Shown one piece after another: positions 25,920 to 34,828 of a DNA stretch of 43,803 nt. The DNA is taken from the NCBI GenBank assembly GCA_964557005.1, contig CAZKYI010000013.1, positions 1-43,803 of the forward strand, written 5' to 3'. Under the pieces are notes generated by a model that saw nothing but the letters and a program-made list of their open reading frames with translations, had not been told where the DNA came from and ran no database searches. Positions within the stretch are counted from its first letter, which is position 1, and every line of letters begins with the position of its first letter. Source of the stretch: JBECKS01 sp964557005 (GTDB lineage Bacteria > Pseudomonadota > Gammaproteobacteria > Pseudomonadales > JBECKS01). The translations under genes were made by a program, and so were the position numbers.

Positions 25920-26990
25920 TTAAAACGAGTGTGACAAACCAAGAGCCAGGGTTTGATCACTGGAATCGGCCTTGTCCTTGTCTACATTGGAGATGTAGGT
26001 GTACAAGGTGGTTGATTTGGCAAGTGCGTAATCCACACCCAAGGCCAGCAAAGTACCTTCTTCATCACCTACCTTACCGTTGCTCAGACCATACTGCGCC
26101 TTGAACTTGTAGTTGCCGTTTTTGTACGCACCACTTAACAGGTAACTGGTGTCTTCTGCGCTGCTGCCAGACACAACATCACTGGTTTGCTGGAACAAAG
26201 CACCCACTTCAAAGGCTTCATCAATTTTCCAGCCGCCTACCAGACGCACCGCATCGGCACGGCCTATACCGTCAACCGTTCTTCTTGCTGGCTGGCTTTG
26301 ATCAATCGCCAATGCCGCATAGATGGTTTTGTTATCAAAAACCGCTGACAGAGAAACAGAATCCGTTAAATCAGTATCGGCCTTGCCATCGCTGTCCACG
26401 TCAGCACCTTCAGGCAATACCAGTGCCAGATTCAGCGTGACATGCTCAGCCACTTTCGGTGAGGTGTACTGAATCACATCAGTGGGGCGGTTCTGACCAC
26501 CAATCAGGTTGTCAATATCACCTTTCAAATCGTTGAACTGATCCACCTTGCCTTCAATCGACTTGAGTGGTGTATCCAGCTTGCCCGCCTTCACTTCACC
26601 AAAGCTGCCGCGTACACCCACGAAAGTGTTACGTTGACTGAAGGGTGACGCACTGCTTTTGATTGCAACATCAGAAGGGGCTGTTGCTGGAACAGTGGCA
26701 TTCACGGAACCATCCGCACCGCTGGCCGCATTGATTTCGTATTCAAGCCCATAAATGGCAGTCAATCCTTCACTCAAGGGTGCTGTACCTCTCACGCCCA
26801 AACGCGAAGCATTGGAGTTCAATTCCCATTGATCCTTGGTCGTCGCAGGGCCAACCTCAACGGTGCTTTGTTCCAGGGAAAGATTGATTCTTCCATAGAA
26901 CACAGGCGAATCTGCCAAAGTGTGTGGTGCATAAGCGGAAGCGCCGATAAGTGCGCCAAGTAAGAAAGCGTATTGTTTGTTGTATTTCAC
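25920..26990 (-). CDS. Gram-negative outer-membrane porin
   Basis: This is a 356-residue 16-stranded-type porin. The start is GTG (26988-26990, read leftward) with AGAGGA about 8 bases upstream. The signal peptide MKYNKQYAFLLGALIGASAY ends near HTLA. The mature part begins DSPVFYGRINLSLEQ and ends SDQTLALGLSHSF, with the terminal Phe that the Bam machinery recognises. VRGSFGEVKAGKLDTPLKSI is the typical constriction-loop region. Because it heads a run of sulfate genes and sits 31 bases before sbp, it is likely an anion-uptake porin induced by sulfur starvation (inference). A divergent promoter pair lies at 27070-27115. Confidence 0.93.
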   Translation of the reverse strand: MKYNKQYAFLLGALIGASAYAPHTLADSPVFYGRINLSLEQSTVEVGPATTKDQWELNSNASRLGVRGTAPLSEGLTAIYGLEYEINAASGADGSVNATVPATAPSDVAIKSSASPFSQRNTFVGVRGSFGEVKAGKLDTPLKSIEGKVDQFNDLKGDIDNLIGGQNRPTDVIQYTSPKVAEHVTLNLALVLPEGADVDSDGKADTDLTDSVSLSAVFDNKTIYAALAIDQSQPARRTVDGIGRADAVRLVGGWKIDEAFEVGALFQQTSDVVSGSSAEDTSYLLSGAYKNGNYKFKAQYGLSNGKVGDEEGTLLALGVDYALAKSTTLYTYISNVDKDKADSSDQTLALGLSHSF

Positions 26991-27069
26991 GGTAAGATTC
27001 CTCTAAAAAAAGTTTCAACCCATAATCAGGTTCGAGGGCAAAGCTACCAGCGGTGAAGAAGCAGATAAA

Positions 27070-27097
27070 CTAATAAAAAATGCAATGCTTATAACAA
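27070..27097 (-). promoter_or_regulatory. Candidate promoter for the porin-sulfate operon
   Basis: Reading leftward, a -35-like TTGTTA (27092-27097) and a -10-like TATTAG (27070-27075) are separated by 16 bases. The interval contains TTATAAGC text resembling that before the sbp gene at 24111-24121, a possible CysB site. It overlaps the first candidate start of the divergent hydrolase. Confidence 0.35.
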
Positions 27098-28092
27098 AAA
27101 CAGCAATGACTAATATGGTGATAAAACGCTTACTGATTGGATTTCTGATGTTCTGGATACTTTCGCCAGCAGGCGTGTATTTTTTTTATGTGTTTGACAA
27201 GCAACAGCGCATCGAACAACTGGCCGCCAATAGCCAGATAACAACGCTCTCTACGGGCAATATGCAATACCGTATTCAGGGAAACGGCACGCACACCGTG
27301 TTATTTGTTCACGGTACGCCGGGCGGGCATGATACCCCGTTTGAACTGGAAAATGTTCGCCTGCTCAAACCTTCGCGGGCGGGCTATCTTGGCAGCGATT
27401 TGCACACAGGCATCACCACGACACAACAAGCCCACGCATTTTCTGAATTGCTGCACACACTTGAAATTGATTCTGTGGTGCTACTTGCGGTTTCAGGCGG
27501 AGGGCCTTCAGCGCTGGCATTTGCGAGACAATTCCCAGAAAAAACCCGTGCACTGATTTTAATTGAAAGCGTTTCACAAACCGCACCTAACCCACGCGCC
27601 AAGGTTATGCCTTTGTTTGAATCCGACTTTACTTCGTGGTTATTTATTACCGTGATGCACTTTCTGAATACAGAAACAGTGCTAAAACCGATTATGCCCG
27701 ATGAGCAAAACAGGCAACGGATTATTCAGGACAAACACAAAGTTGCACAGCTCAATCAGGCGCTGTGGGTTTTCTGGCCAGTATCACAACGCAAGACAGG
27801 CATGCAAAACGACTGGCAACACTTTCAAACACTTGTAGCGGACTACAACGATATTCAGGTGCCCACCCTCATTATTCATGGTGATCAGGATAACAACGTG
27901 GCCGTCGAACAAAGTATCCTGCTCGCTCAACAGATTCCTCACGCGCAACTGAAAATTCTTGCAGGTGCTGATCACTTGATGACCATTTCTCATTCAGAAC
28001 AGATTGACGCTATGATTAGCCACTTTCTGAACCAACTCGATAACAATAAAAACACGCTGGATACCTTTGAACACAACCCTTCAAAACATTAA
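27085..28092 (+). CDS. Membrane-anchored alpha/beta hydrolase
   Basis: This encodes up to 335 residues. Residues about 12-36 are one membrane helix (IKRLLIGFLMFWILSPAGVYFF), followed by an exposed hydrolase domain: LFVHGTPGGHDTPF (oxyanion), nucleophile Ser in AVSGGGPSA, the acid in IIHGDQDNN and the His in AGADHLMT. The start is ambiguous among ATG 27085, 27106 and 27115. The first overlaps a likely divergent promoter, so a later one may be used. It overlaps the acyltransferase gene by 26 bases, suggesting coordinated expression. A periplasmic esterase or deacylase acting on envelope acyl groups is a reasonable guess from context. Confidence 0.82.
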   Translation: MLITKTAMTNMVIKRLLIGFLMFWILSPAGVYFFYVFDKQQRIEQLAANSQITTLSTGNMQYRIQGNGTHTVLFVHGTPGGHDTPFELENVRLLKPSRAGYLGSDLHTGITTTQQAHAFSELLHTLEIDSVVLLAVSGGGPSALAFARQFPEKTRALILIESVSQTAPNPRAKVMPLFESDFTSWLFITVMHFLNTETVLKPIMPDEQNRQRIIQDKHKVAQLNQALWVFWPVSQRKTGMQNDWQHFQTLVADYNDIQVPTLIIHGDQDNNVAVEQSILLAQQIPHAQLKILAGADHLMTISHSEQIDAMISHFLNQLDNNKNTLDTFEHNPSKH

Positions 28093-29347
28093 ACAAGCGT
28101 GGTCGCTTGAAAAAAATCTGCGCACCCTGTTTATTCGCGAGAATGAGCGCTGGGCTTTTCTTGATGGTTACAAGGCGGTAGGTATTTTCTGGGTAATTAT
28201 TGGCCATTGCTTTGCGGCTACCAAAAATCATCTGGGTGCCGAGCAGTGGCAGGTGATGATTACCTCGACTCCTGTTTATCTTCAATGGGTATTCAATGGT
28301 GACATTGCCGTGGATGCTTTTTTTATGATTAGCGCGTTTTTAATGACCAATCTTTTAATCAAGCACTATCAGGAGACTGGCAAAGCCACCGTCAAACTGT
28401 TTTACCTGAGTCGCTTCCTGCGTTTAACACCCGCCTATTTTCTGGCACTCACCGTGTATGCGTTTTTGCCTTCCAATCAGGGCGATTTAATGTGGCCAAA
28501 CTTTTTTTATATTCAGAATTTTTTTAATGATTTTGATGTGTATTTTGTGCCCCTAACATGGAGTTTGGCAGTTGAAGAACAATTTTATTTATTGTTGCCC
28601 ATGTATCTTTTTCTGGTTCTGCTTAAAAGCAAACACCCGTTTTTACACTTGATCAGTTTGTTAATTGCTTCCCTGTTGATTCGTGGCTGGGTGATTATGA
28701 CGGACGACATACTCAGCAACGCATCGGTTAAGCAAATTATTTTTGATGATGCTATTTTTAGTCATCAATTTGTCACCGAGTACGACAACCTTTACACACG
28801 CTTCGGTGCGTTTATTGGCGGCATGGTGGTGGCCTACGCCTATCGTTTTCATTTGCATGAATGTAAAGCCCTGTTGCAAAGCCACTGGTCTGCCCTGATT
28901 ACCACAATCGCAATGGCGATTGCACTGTATCTCATGTTCATTCCTGCCTTGATGGAAGGATTTGAAATGAGCCAGTGGTACAGCAATCTGCTGAACATCT
29001 GTCGTAAAACGGTGGTGTGTTTATGTGCTGCGTGGTTGTTATTTTGCGGTTTGTTTTCAAGCCGACATGCCAGACGTTTTAATGCAGTGATGTCGCTCAA
29101 GGTTTTTTATCCTTTTGGTAATTTGCTCTATTGCATGTACCTGTTTCATTACATTGGCGTAACCATCGGCTTTGCTATTTTAATCATGGTGCTTAATGCG
29201 GTGGGCGTGGATTACACCACTTACTTTTTCCCTGCCATGTTTGCGGGCGCTGTATTCAGTATATTGGCAAGCATGACGATTGCCATGCTGATTTTTGTTC
29301 TGCTGGAAGCGCCGATTATGAATCTGCGTCCGAAATATCACAGCTAG
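28067..29347 (+). CDS. Acyltransferase-3 family membrane protein
   Basis: This 426-residue integral membrane O-acyltransferase (OafA/OpgC type) has about ten helices. The diagnostic N-terminal motif is LDGYKAVGIFWVIIGHCF, where the His takes part in catalysis. It is followed by AVDAFFMISAFLMTNLL, SRFLRLTPAYFLAL and PLTWSLAVEEQFYLLLPMYL. It begins at TTG 28067 inside the previous gene; no in-frame ATG precedes the first membrane motif. Such proteins move acetyl or succinyl groups onto sugars of LPS, peptidoglycan or periplasmic glucans. The next gene is an LTA-synthase-like enzyme 10 bases downstream, so the pair probably decorates one envelope glycan (inference). Confidence 0.88.
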   Translation: MNTTLQNIKQAWSLEKNLRTLFIRENERWAFLDGYKAVGIFWVIIGHCFAATKNHLGAEQWQVMITSTPVYLQWVFNGDIAVDAFFMISAFLMTNLLIKHYQETGKATVKLFYLSRFLRLTPAYFLALTVYAFLPSNQGDLMWPNFFYIQNFFNDFDVYFVPLTWSLAVEEQFYLLLPMYLFLVLLKSKHPFLHLISLLIASLLIRGWVIMTDDILSNASVKQIIFDDAIFSHQFVTEYDNLYTRFGAFIGGMVVAYAYRFHLHECKALLQSHWSALITTIAMAIALYLMFIPALMEGFEMSQWYSNLLNICRKTVVCLCAAWLLFCGLFSSRHARRFNAVMSLKVFYPFGNLLYCMYLFHYIGVTIGFAILIMVLNAVGVDYTTYFFPAMFAGAVFSILASMTIAMLIFVLLEAPIMNLRPKYHS

Positions 29348-29357
29348 TTAAAGCAAA

Positions 29358-31328
29358 GTGACATACCTCAAATCACACACAGCATCTACATGGCTTGCAG
29401 GATTTGAAAGCCGCTGGGACGCGCTGATTTTTATGTTGATTGTGTGCATCAGCAGCATGCTGCTTGTGGAAAAAGTCTACTTTTTATTGAGCGTTTTTGG
29501 TGATGCACTCACACCGACAAGCACCATAAAAATACTCATTGCCAACTTTTCAGCCATGTTCGCGCTTTGGTGGTGGCTTTGGTTCTTGCTGCAACACAGC
29601 GCCAGTGTTTTGCTCAGGGTGCATATCATCACCAGTAGTTTTGTCTTGTGTATTTTTTTGCGTGTCATTCAAAGCGGTGAAATCACCACACGCCAAGGCG
29701 TTGATTTTTCCCTGGCAGAACATTTGGTGCTGATGGTATTCGGGCATGCAACGTGGAAAGTCCTGTTGTTTGGCTGGTTTATCAAACTTCATTTGATAAT
29801 TATTTTTTTACTTCCCTTATTGTTTATTCATAAACATATTAAAAGTCCTCTACCTGCTTATGGTGGTTTAATGCTCTTTTTCATACTGGCATTTTTTCCG
29901 TTTAATTTTAACGGTGTGCCTGCATCGCTTGCACAAAATAGTCTGGTGTATGTAGTCAAAGATGGCTGGACGAGAAAAGATTCCATCCATCGCACACATA
30001 ATACCGATACCTATTCCACATTTTTTACGCACCATGATGTCAGCGATTTGAGTTCAGATTCACAGAGCGAACAGCATAAAAACATCGTGCTGATTATTCT
30101 GGAATCAACCGGTGCGAGCATGCTTGATTTTTATAACGCAGAACTCGATATAAAAAATCACACACCTTTTCTCACTGAGTTTGCCAGCCAATCCTTAAAA
30201 TTTACCAATACTTCTGCACTGATGACCTCTACCACCAAATCTCTGGTGAGTATTTTATGCGGTATAGAGCCTTACATTGGTCTGCAAAGTTTTGATGCCA
30301 CACTAGGCATTCCGATAGATTGCTTACCCAAACGCCTGATACAGGCAGGCTACACTACTGCTTACTTTCAATCTGCCCATGAATTTTATGAACGCAGGGA
30401 TTTGCTGGTTCAACATATGGGTTTTGAAACTTTTGTTGCACTGGAAAGTCTTTCAGAACAGGAAAAACAAGCCTTTAAACGCACAGGCATTTTTGGTCTG
30501 GAAGATCGTGTACTGCTTTCACACAACAGGCACTGGCTTGAACAAGTCAAAACGCAAAAAAAACCTTTTATGGCTACCTATCTCACACTTGCTCAGCATC
30601 ACCCTTATTACTCGGCTTATAAAGATTCAGTCACCAGTGCAAACACTTCTGCTCGTTATCAAAATAATTTTGTGCATTCACTCACCTATATTGATGGCTA
30701 CCTGAAAGCATTGATTGAACAGTACCAAGCGGCAGATTTATATGACAACACCGTTTTTGTAGTCGTCGGCGATCATGGCGAAGCTTTTGGCAAGCAACAC
30801 CCACAGCGTTTTCATAACAATAATCTGTATCGTGAAGGTTTATGGGTGCCCTTTTTTATTGTGAATGCAGCACTGTTTCCTGAACCTGTTGAGAACCATT
30901 CCTTGCGCAGCCTGATGGATGTTGCACCAACACTGGAAGATGTATTGGGGTTCAAAATATCCAGCCACTATCGAGGAATATCAGCCTTTGCTGAAAATGA
31001 ACATCGACGAATTTATGCTGCCTGCTGGTACAAGGAGCGCTGCCTTGCGGCAATCGATGAAAGCTATAAATATATTTACAACTTTAACGATGTACCCGAA
31101 GAGTTATATTTACTCAAGCAAGATATTTGGGAGCAGCACAATCTGGCGAAACAATTTCCTGAACTGACAAGGCATTACAGAGAGGAAGTGCTTCACTGGT
31201 ACACCGAAAATCAGCTTGCCTATACGCATTTTTATCGTTCAAAAAACGAAAATTACCGAAGCGATCCGAATGCTTATTATCGCTTCCCGTTTAATCATTT
31301 TGCCGACAAATTACGCATTACTTATTAA
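29358..31328 (+). CDS. Sulfatase/LTA-synthase-like membrane phosphotransferase
   Basis: This 656-residue protein has about five N-terminal membrane helices (residues 20-185) and a large periplasmic alkaline-phosphatase-superfamily domain. Metal and catalytic motifs are NIVLIILESTGASMLDF (E249), LMTSTTKSL with the nucleophilic Thr at 292 or 293, and VVVGDHGEAFG (D472, H473). The fold is shared by lipoteichoic-acid synthases, OpgB phosphoglycerol transferases and phosphoethanolamine transferases; in a Gram-negative, transfer of phosphoglycerol or phosphoethanolamine to a glycan or lipid A is most likely. The start is GTG 29358. Its end overlaps the convergent phosphatase gene by 11 bases. Confidence 0.85.
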   Translation: MTYLKSHTASTWLAGFESRWDALIFMLIVCISSMLLVEKVYFLLSVFGDALTPTSTIKILIANFSAMFALWWWLWFLLQHSASVLLRVHIITSSFVLCIFLRVIQSGEITTRQGVDFSLAEHLVLMVFGHATWKVLLFGWFIKLHLIIIFLLPLLFIHKHIKSPLPAYGGLMLFFILAFFPFNFNGVPASLAQNSLVYVVKDGWTRKDSIHRTHNTDTYSTFFTHHDVSDLSSDSQSEQHKNIVLIILESTGASMLDFYNAELDIKNHTPFLTEFASQSLKFTNTSALMTSTTKSLVSILCGIEPYIGLQSFDATLGIPIDCLPKRLIQAGYTTAYFQSAHEFYERRDLLVQHMGFETFVALESLSEQEKQAFKRTGIFGLEDRVLLSHNRHWLEQVKTQKKPFMATYLTLAQHHPYYSAYKDSVTSANTSARYQNNFVHSLTYIDGYLKALIEQYQAADLYDNTVFVVVGDHGEAFGKQHPQRFHNNNLYREGLWVPFFIVNAALFPEPVENHSLRSLMDVAPTLEDVLGFKISSHYRGISAFAENEHRRIYAACWYKERCLAAIDESYKYIYNFNDVPEELYLLKQDIWEQHNLAKQFPELTRHYREEVLHWYTENQLAYTHFYRSKNENYRSDPNAYYRFPFNHFADKLRITY

Positions 31329-31884
31329 CAGAAATAAATTCAACCCACACACCAAAGGGCTTCCAGATGCGATTCATATCTTTTCCAGCTTTGGCCGCAT
31401 CGTCCCCAAGCACTTGCGTGCGATAACGATAGGTAAACGCCGATACACGCATATTCGCAGCACAATGCACCCACACTTTTGTGTCACCTGCTTCCGTTAA
31501 AGCATTACAGAAATTTTGAAAATCCTGTTCAGTTGGATTTTTAAAATCCACTGGAATATGGACATAAGCCAAGCCGAGTGTATTCAGCAAACCCGCTTCA
31601 TCTGGCAAAGCGTTTTCTGCACCATGAGGTGCCAGATTGATTACTTCTTTATAACCCGCGTCTTTGATTAACGAAAACTGTTCTTCAGTGGGCTGACCTG
31701 AAGTTACAAAGTTTTCAGAAATGGGCAGGTAATTAAAAATATCCTCAAGGCTGTTGCTCTTGTTTCCCACACCAAACAAGGTGCGCAAAAAACCCAAACT
31801 GGTTGCAATGGTGTTGAAACCATTAAAGTGACGCAAATCGAAAGAATCGAGTAAGACTTGTAATTTTGAAGCTTGGTTTTTCAT
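31318..31884 (-). CDS. DUF442-type protein tyrosine phosphatase-like protein
   Basis: This 188-residue protein is of the beta-lactamase-hydrolase-like / dual-specificity phosphatase group. Conserved text includes LPISENFVTSGQPTEEQFSL, VINLAPHGAENALPDE, YVHIPVDFKNPTEQDFQNF and the P-loop VHCAANMRVSAF. The P-loop is C141-x4-R146 rather than the usual C-x5-R, a shorter loop that I believe recurs in this subfamily. Phosphatase activity is therefore not certain. No signal peptide is visible. It is convergent with the sulfatase gene (11-base overlap) and divergent from the DUF445 gene, so it forms its own transcript. Confidence 0.78.
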   Translation of the reverse strand: MKNQASKLQVLLDSFDLRHFNGFNTIATSLGFLRTLFGVGNKSNSLEDIFNYLPISENFVTSGQPTEEQFSLIKDAGYKEVINLAPHGAENALPDEAGLLNTLGLAYVHIPVDFKNPTEQDFQNFCNALTEAGDTKVWVHCAANMRVSAFTYRYRTQVLGDDAAKAGKDMNRIWKPFGVWVEFISVNK

Positions 31885-32050
31885 GTGTGTTCTCCATCAT
31901 CAAGGCGCAAGTATGTCACACTTCTGGCAATTCAAGTTTGTGCCCCCTATAATTTCCAGTCTTTCAGGTATTCCTGTTTCAGGCCATATCCGTGTCGCTA
32001 CCCTCACAAGAACAATAATATCTGGCTTTAAAACCTTAGGCGCATGACAC

Positions 32051-33304
32051 ATGTTTGAATACATCAATAACATCATTGCACACTCCGATTTCTGGCTTTA
32101 TTTCTCAATGCCTTTTATATGTGCTGCGATTGGTTATGGCACCAACTGGCTGTGCATCAAAATGATGAGCTACCCTACCGAATTCATCGGCATCATGCCC
32201 CCCTTTCTAGGCTGGCAAGGGGTAATCCCTCGCCGTGCTCCTGCGATTGCCGCGATACAGGTGGACATCATGACCAGTCGCCTGATTACCGTTGAAGAGG
32301 TATTTAGCAAAATTTCCCCTGCGCAGATTGCCCAGCAACTCAAACCAGTTCTCCCTTCTATTGTGGAGGCCATTGCTGATGATTTGATGATGGAACAGGC
32401 ACCCAAACTATGGGAAGCCCTGCCTCTGCCCATCAAACAACGCATCTACAAGCGTGCTCGCGAGCACGCCCCCGAAATCATTGAGGAAATGATGGAAGAG
32501 GTGCAGGCCAATATCGACGAAGTATTTGATTTGAAAGGCATGGTCACCAACGCCTTTGTCGACAGCCCCGAAAGGCTGGTCAAGCTCATACAGGAAGTAG
32601 GCTATAAAGAACTGACCTTTGTACAAAATTCTGGAGCCTTTTTTGGCTTCTTGTTTGGCTTGGTACAAATGGCTGTCTGGATATTCTATCAAGAACCTTG
32701 GACCGTACCTATTTTTGGTGTTGTCGTAGGTACTGCAACAAACTGGCTTGCACTCAATATGATTTTCTCGCCCAAGTATCCAGTTAAAGTTGGCCCCATC
32801 ACATTTCACGGCTTGTTTATGAAAAGACAAAAGGAAGTTGCAACCGATTTCGGCTTGGTGGTTGCACGTGAAATTCTTAACCCTCGTGCTGTGATTGAAA
32901 ATCTGCTGGCAGGGCCTGCATCAGATAAAATGCTCTATCTGGTGCAAAAAAATGTGAAACGCAATCTGGATGAATTTGTCGGCTATAGCAAACCACTGGT
33001 GACTTTGACACTGGGTAACAAACGCTTTCAGGAAATCAAAAATCACGCTGTTGCCAGAATCATGGCTCATCTGCCTGAAGCCATGTCACTGACCTTTGAT
33101 TACATTGAAGAAGCGATGGATATTGACGCAACCCTACGCAGCAAAATGGGGCAACTTACTCCGGAAGAATTTGAAGGAGTACTGCGTCCCGCCTTCAAGG
33201 AAGATGAAAAATTACTCATCATACTGGGTGGTGTATTAGGCTTTCTGGTTGGTTGGGGGCAGCTGGCTGTTACGTTTGGCGTCAGCCTCAACTGGCCATT
33301 TTAA
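32051..33304 (+). CDS. DUF445 family membrane protein
   Basis: This 417-residue protein matches DUF445: an N-terminal membrane segment (FWLYFSMPFICAAIGYGTNW), PFLGWQGVIPRRAP at about 56-69, a long amphipathic helical middle (KQRIYKRAREHAPEIIEE), two central membrane segments (FFGFLFGLVQMAVWIF and VPIFGVVVGTATNWLALNM) and a C-terminal one (LLIILGGVLGFLVGWGQLAV). Two repeated GxGTNWL/GTATNWL motifs suggest an internal duplication. The function of the family is not established. It is alone on its strand, convergent with the UbiB-like kinase gene (12 bases apart). No strong ribosome site precedes ATG 32051. Confidence 0.85.
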   Translation: MFEYINNIIAHSDFWLYFSMPFICAAIGYGTNWLCIKMMSYPTEFIGIMPPFLGWQGVIPRRAPAIAAIQVDIMTSRLITVEEVFSKISPAQIAQQLKPVLPSIVEAIADDLMMEQAPKLWEALPLPIKQRIYKRAREHAPEIIEEMMEEVQANIDEVFDLKGMVTNAFVDSPERLVKLIQEVGYKELTFVQNSGAFFGFLFGLVQMAVWIFYQEPWTVPIFGVVVGTATNWLALNMIFSPKYPVKVGPITFHGLFMKRQKEVATDFGLVVAREILNPRAVIENLLAGPASDKMLYLVQKNVKRNLDEFVGYSKPLVTLTLGNKRFQEIKNHAVARIMAHLPEAMSLTFDYIEEAMDIDATLRSKMGQLTPEEFEGVLRPAFKEDEKLLIILGGVLGFLVGWGQLAVTFGVSLNWPF

Positions 33305-33316
33305 TTTCTCCAGCAA

Positions 33317-34723
33317 CTACACTTCACTTGCTTGTTCCATCCCCTTCAGAAAAGGATCAAGAATCAGATTACCACGCACTTCCGCTGCTATCACATGCAG
33401 AAAGGTATAGGCACCCAACAATTTCCTACTTAGGAAAATAAATTCCTTGGGCGGCACATCAAAATGCGTTGAAAAGGCATTCTTGCCTGCTTCAGCCAGA
33501 ATGCGTGTTGGTAAATCACTTTTTCCCCACAGATATTCCTTGTTTTCATTCAGCACATGCGCAGGTGGCGGGAATTTGTCAGGATCTTGCAACACTTCCA
33601 CCCCCATAAAACATAAACCTGCAAAGCTTTCCATTAAACTGCGCGGCACACCTTTGTTCATAAAGTTAATCGAATGAATGGCGCTAATTAAACCATCAAC
33701 ATCGTGATGATAAGCGTAATAAATCATTTTTCTGGCAGGCAAAATAATGTCGTCTTCAAAATCACGAAAAGCGCCGAAATCGAGCAAGATGATTTTGTCC
33801 TGCTGCTCATCGCAACGAATCAAATAGTTGCCAAAATTTGGATCGGTTTGCATCTTCTTCCAGTGAAAAACTTCACGGCAGAATAATTCCATAATCGCCT
33901 GACCCAACTTGTTACGCCTGTCTTGCAGCAAACCAAGCACTGTCTCTGAATCAACTTTCACACCTTCCTCAAAAGAACTGACCAGAATGCGCTCACTACA
34001 GAATTCAGGAAATAATTCCGGAACAATGTAACGGGTATCATCTGCCAGCTCGTTAAAGAAAAACTGTGTGGTTTCCGCCTCCAGTCGATAATCCAGCTCT
34101 CGGTGCATCATGCTGCGCACTTCATCAATCCAGGCATTGAATTCGCGGGTAATCGGCACGAGACGTGTGAACTTCAATAACTGCACCAGCATGTTCAAAT
34201 CCGAATCAATGGCTTCTGAAACACCCGGGTATTGAATCTTGAGCGCGACCGTGCGGCCACTGGCCTTGTGAATCGCCTTATGCACCTGTGCCAGAGATGC
34301 AGCGGCAACGGGATTGGGGTCAATCTCCAAGGCATCAAACTGACTACCCAGTTGCTTTTTCAGATAAGGCTCAAGCGTAGACCAGCTCACTGCGGTGGTG
34401 TCATCTTCAAGCGTATGCAAGGCACTGGTAATTTCAGGGGGCAGAAAGTGTTCACCGAACAAGGCCATCATCTGCCCCACCTTAACGATGGAACCTTTGA
34501 GCTTGCCCAACTCCTCAACCAGCCATTGCGCCTGTTCGGAAAGCAATTCCCTTTGTTTCTCTTCACGCTGCTGCTTGTCGAGCAGCACACGGTCAAATAC
34601 AAAGCTACTGGCACTTTTTCTCGCCAATCTTGAACCCGCCAGAAAACCTGCCTTCGCCATAGTGAAGCGCCGCTCAATCGAGCCTGTTTTAATCCTTTTA
34701 ACGGTTTTCTTTTTGTCAGACAT
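33317..34723 (-). CDS. ABC1/AarF (UbiB-like) atypical kinase
   Basis: This is a 468-residue member of the ABC1/ADCK/UbiB family. The ATG at 34723 has GAGG 5 bases upstream; a GTG two codons earlier is less likely. Hallmarks are the KxGQ motif (K81VGQ), the Ala-rich nucleotide loop VAAASLAQVHKA around 139-150, the invariant Lys in ALKIQYPG (K162), NFGNYLIR and the DFG-like ILLDFGAF. These proteins support ubiquinone or isoprenoid-lipid metabolism and have unusual ATPase activity. No ubi genes are nearby, and there is no clear C-terminal membrane helix of the UbiB type, so this is probably a paralogue rather than UbiB itself. Confidence 0.88.
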   Translation of the reverse strand: MSDKKKTVKRIKTGSIERRFTMAKAGFLAGSRLARKSASSFVFDRVLLDKQQREEKQRELLSEQAQWLVEELGKLKGSIVKVGQMMALFGEHFLPPEITSALHTLEDDTTAVSWSTLEPYLKKQLGSQFDALEIDPNPVAAASLAQVHKAIHKASGRTVALKIQYPGVSEAIDSDLNMLVQLLKFTRLVPITREFNAWIDEVRSMMHRELDYRLEAETTQFFFNELADDTRYIVPELFPEFCSERILVSSFEEGVKVDSETVLGLLQDRRNKLGQAIMELFCREVFHWKKMQTDPNFGNYLIRCDEQQDKIILLDFGAFRDFEDDIILPARKMIYYAYHHDVDGLISAIHSINFMNKGVPRSLMESFAGLCFMGVEVLQDPDKFPPPAHVLNENKEYLWGKSDLPTRILAEAGKNAFSTHFDVPPKEFIFLSRKLLGAYTFLHVIAAEVRGNLILDPFLKGMEQASEV

Positions 34724-34791
34724 GACCACCTCAGCGAAAGCAACAAAGCCCTTGTTGAATCAAACGACTCACAGGGCAAGAAAGGCGCGGA

Positions 34792-34810
34792 TTGTACACA
34801 ACTTGTACAA
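34792..34810. promoter_or_regulatory. Paired TTGTACA motifs upstream of the ABC1 kinase gene
   Basis: TTGTACA occurs at 34792-34798 and again, as the palindrome TTGTACAA, at 34803-34810, 11 bases apart (one helical turn). It lies in the 105-base gap before the leftward kinase gene. It is a possible binding site for a dimeric regulator. Confidence 0.3.
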
Positions 34811-34828
34811 ACTTGTTGATTGCAACGA

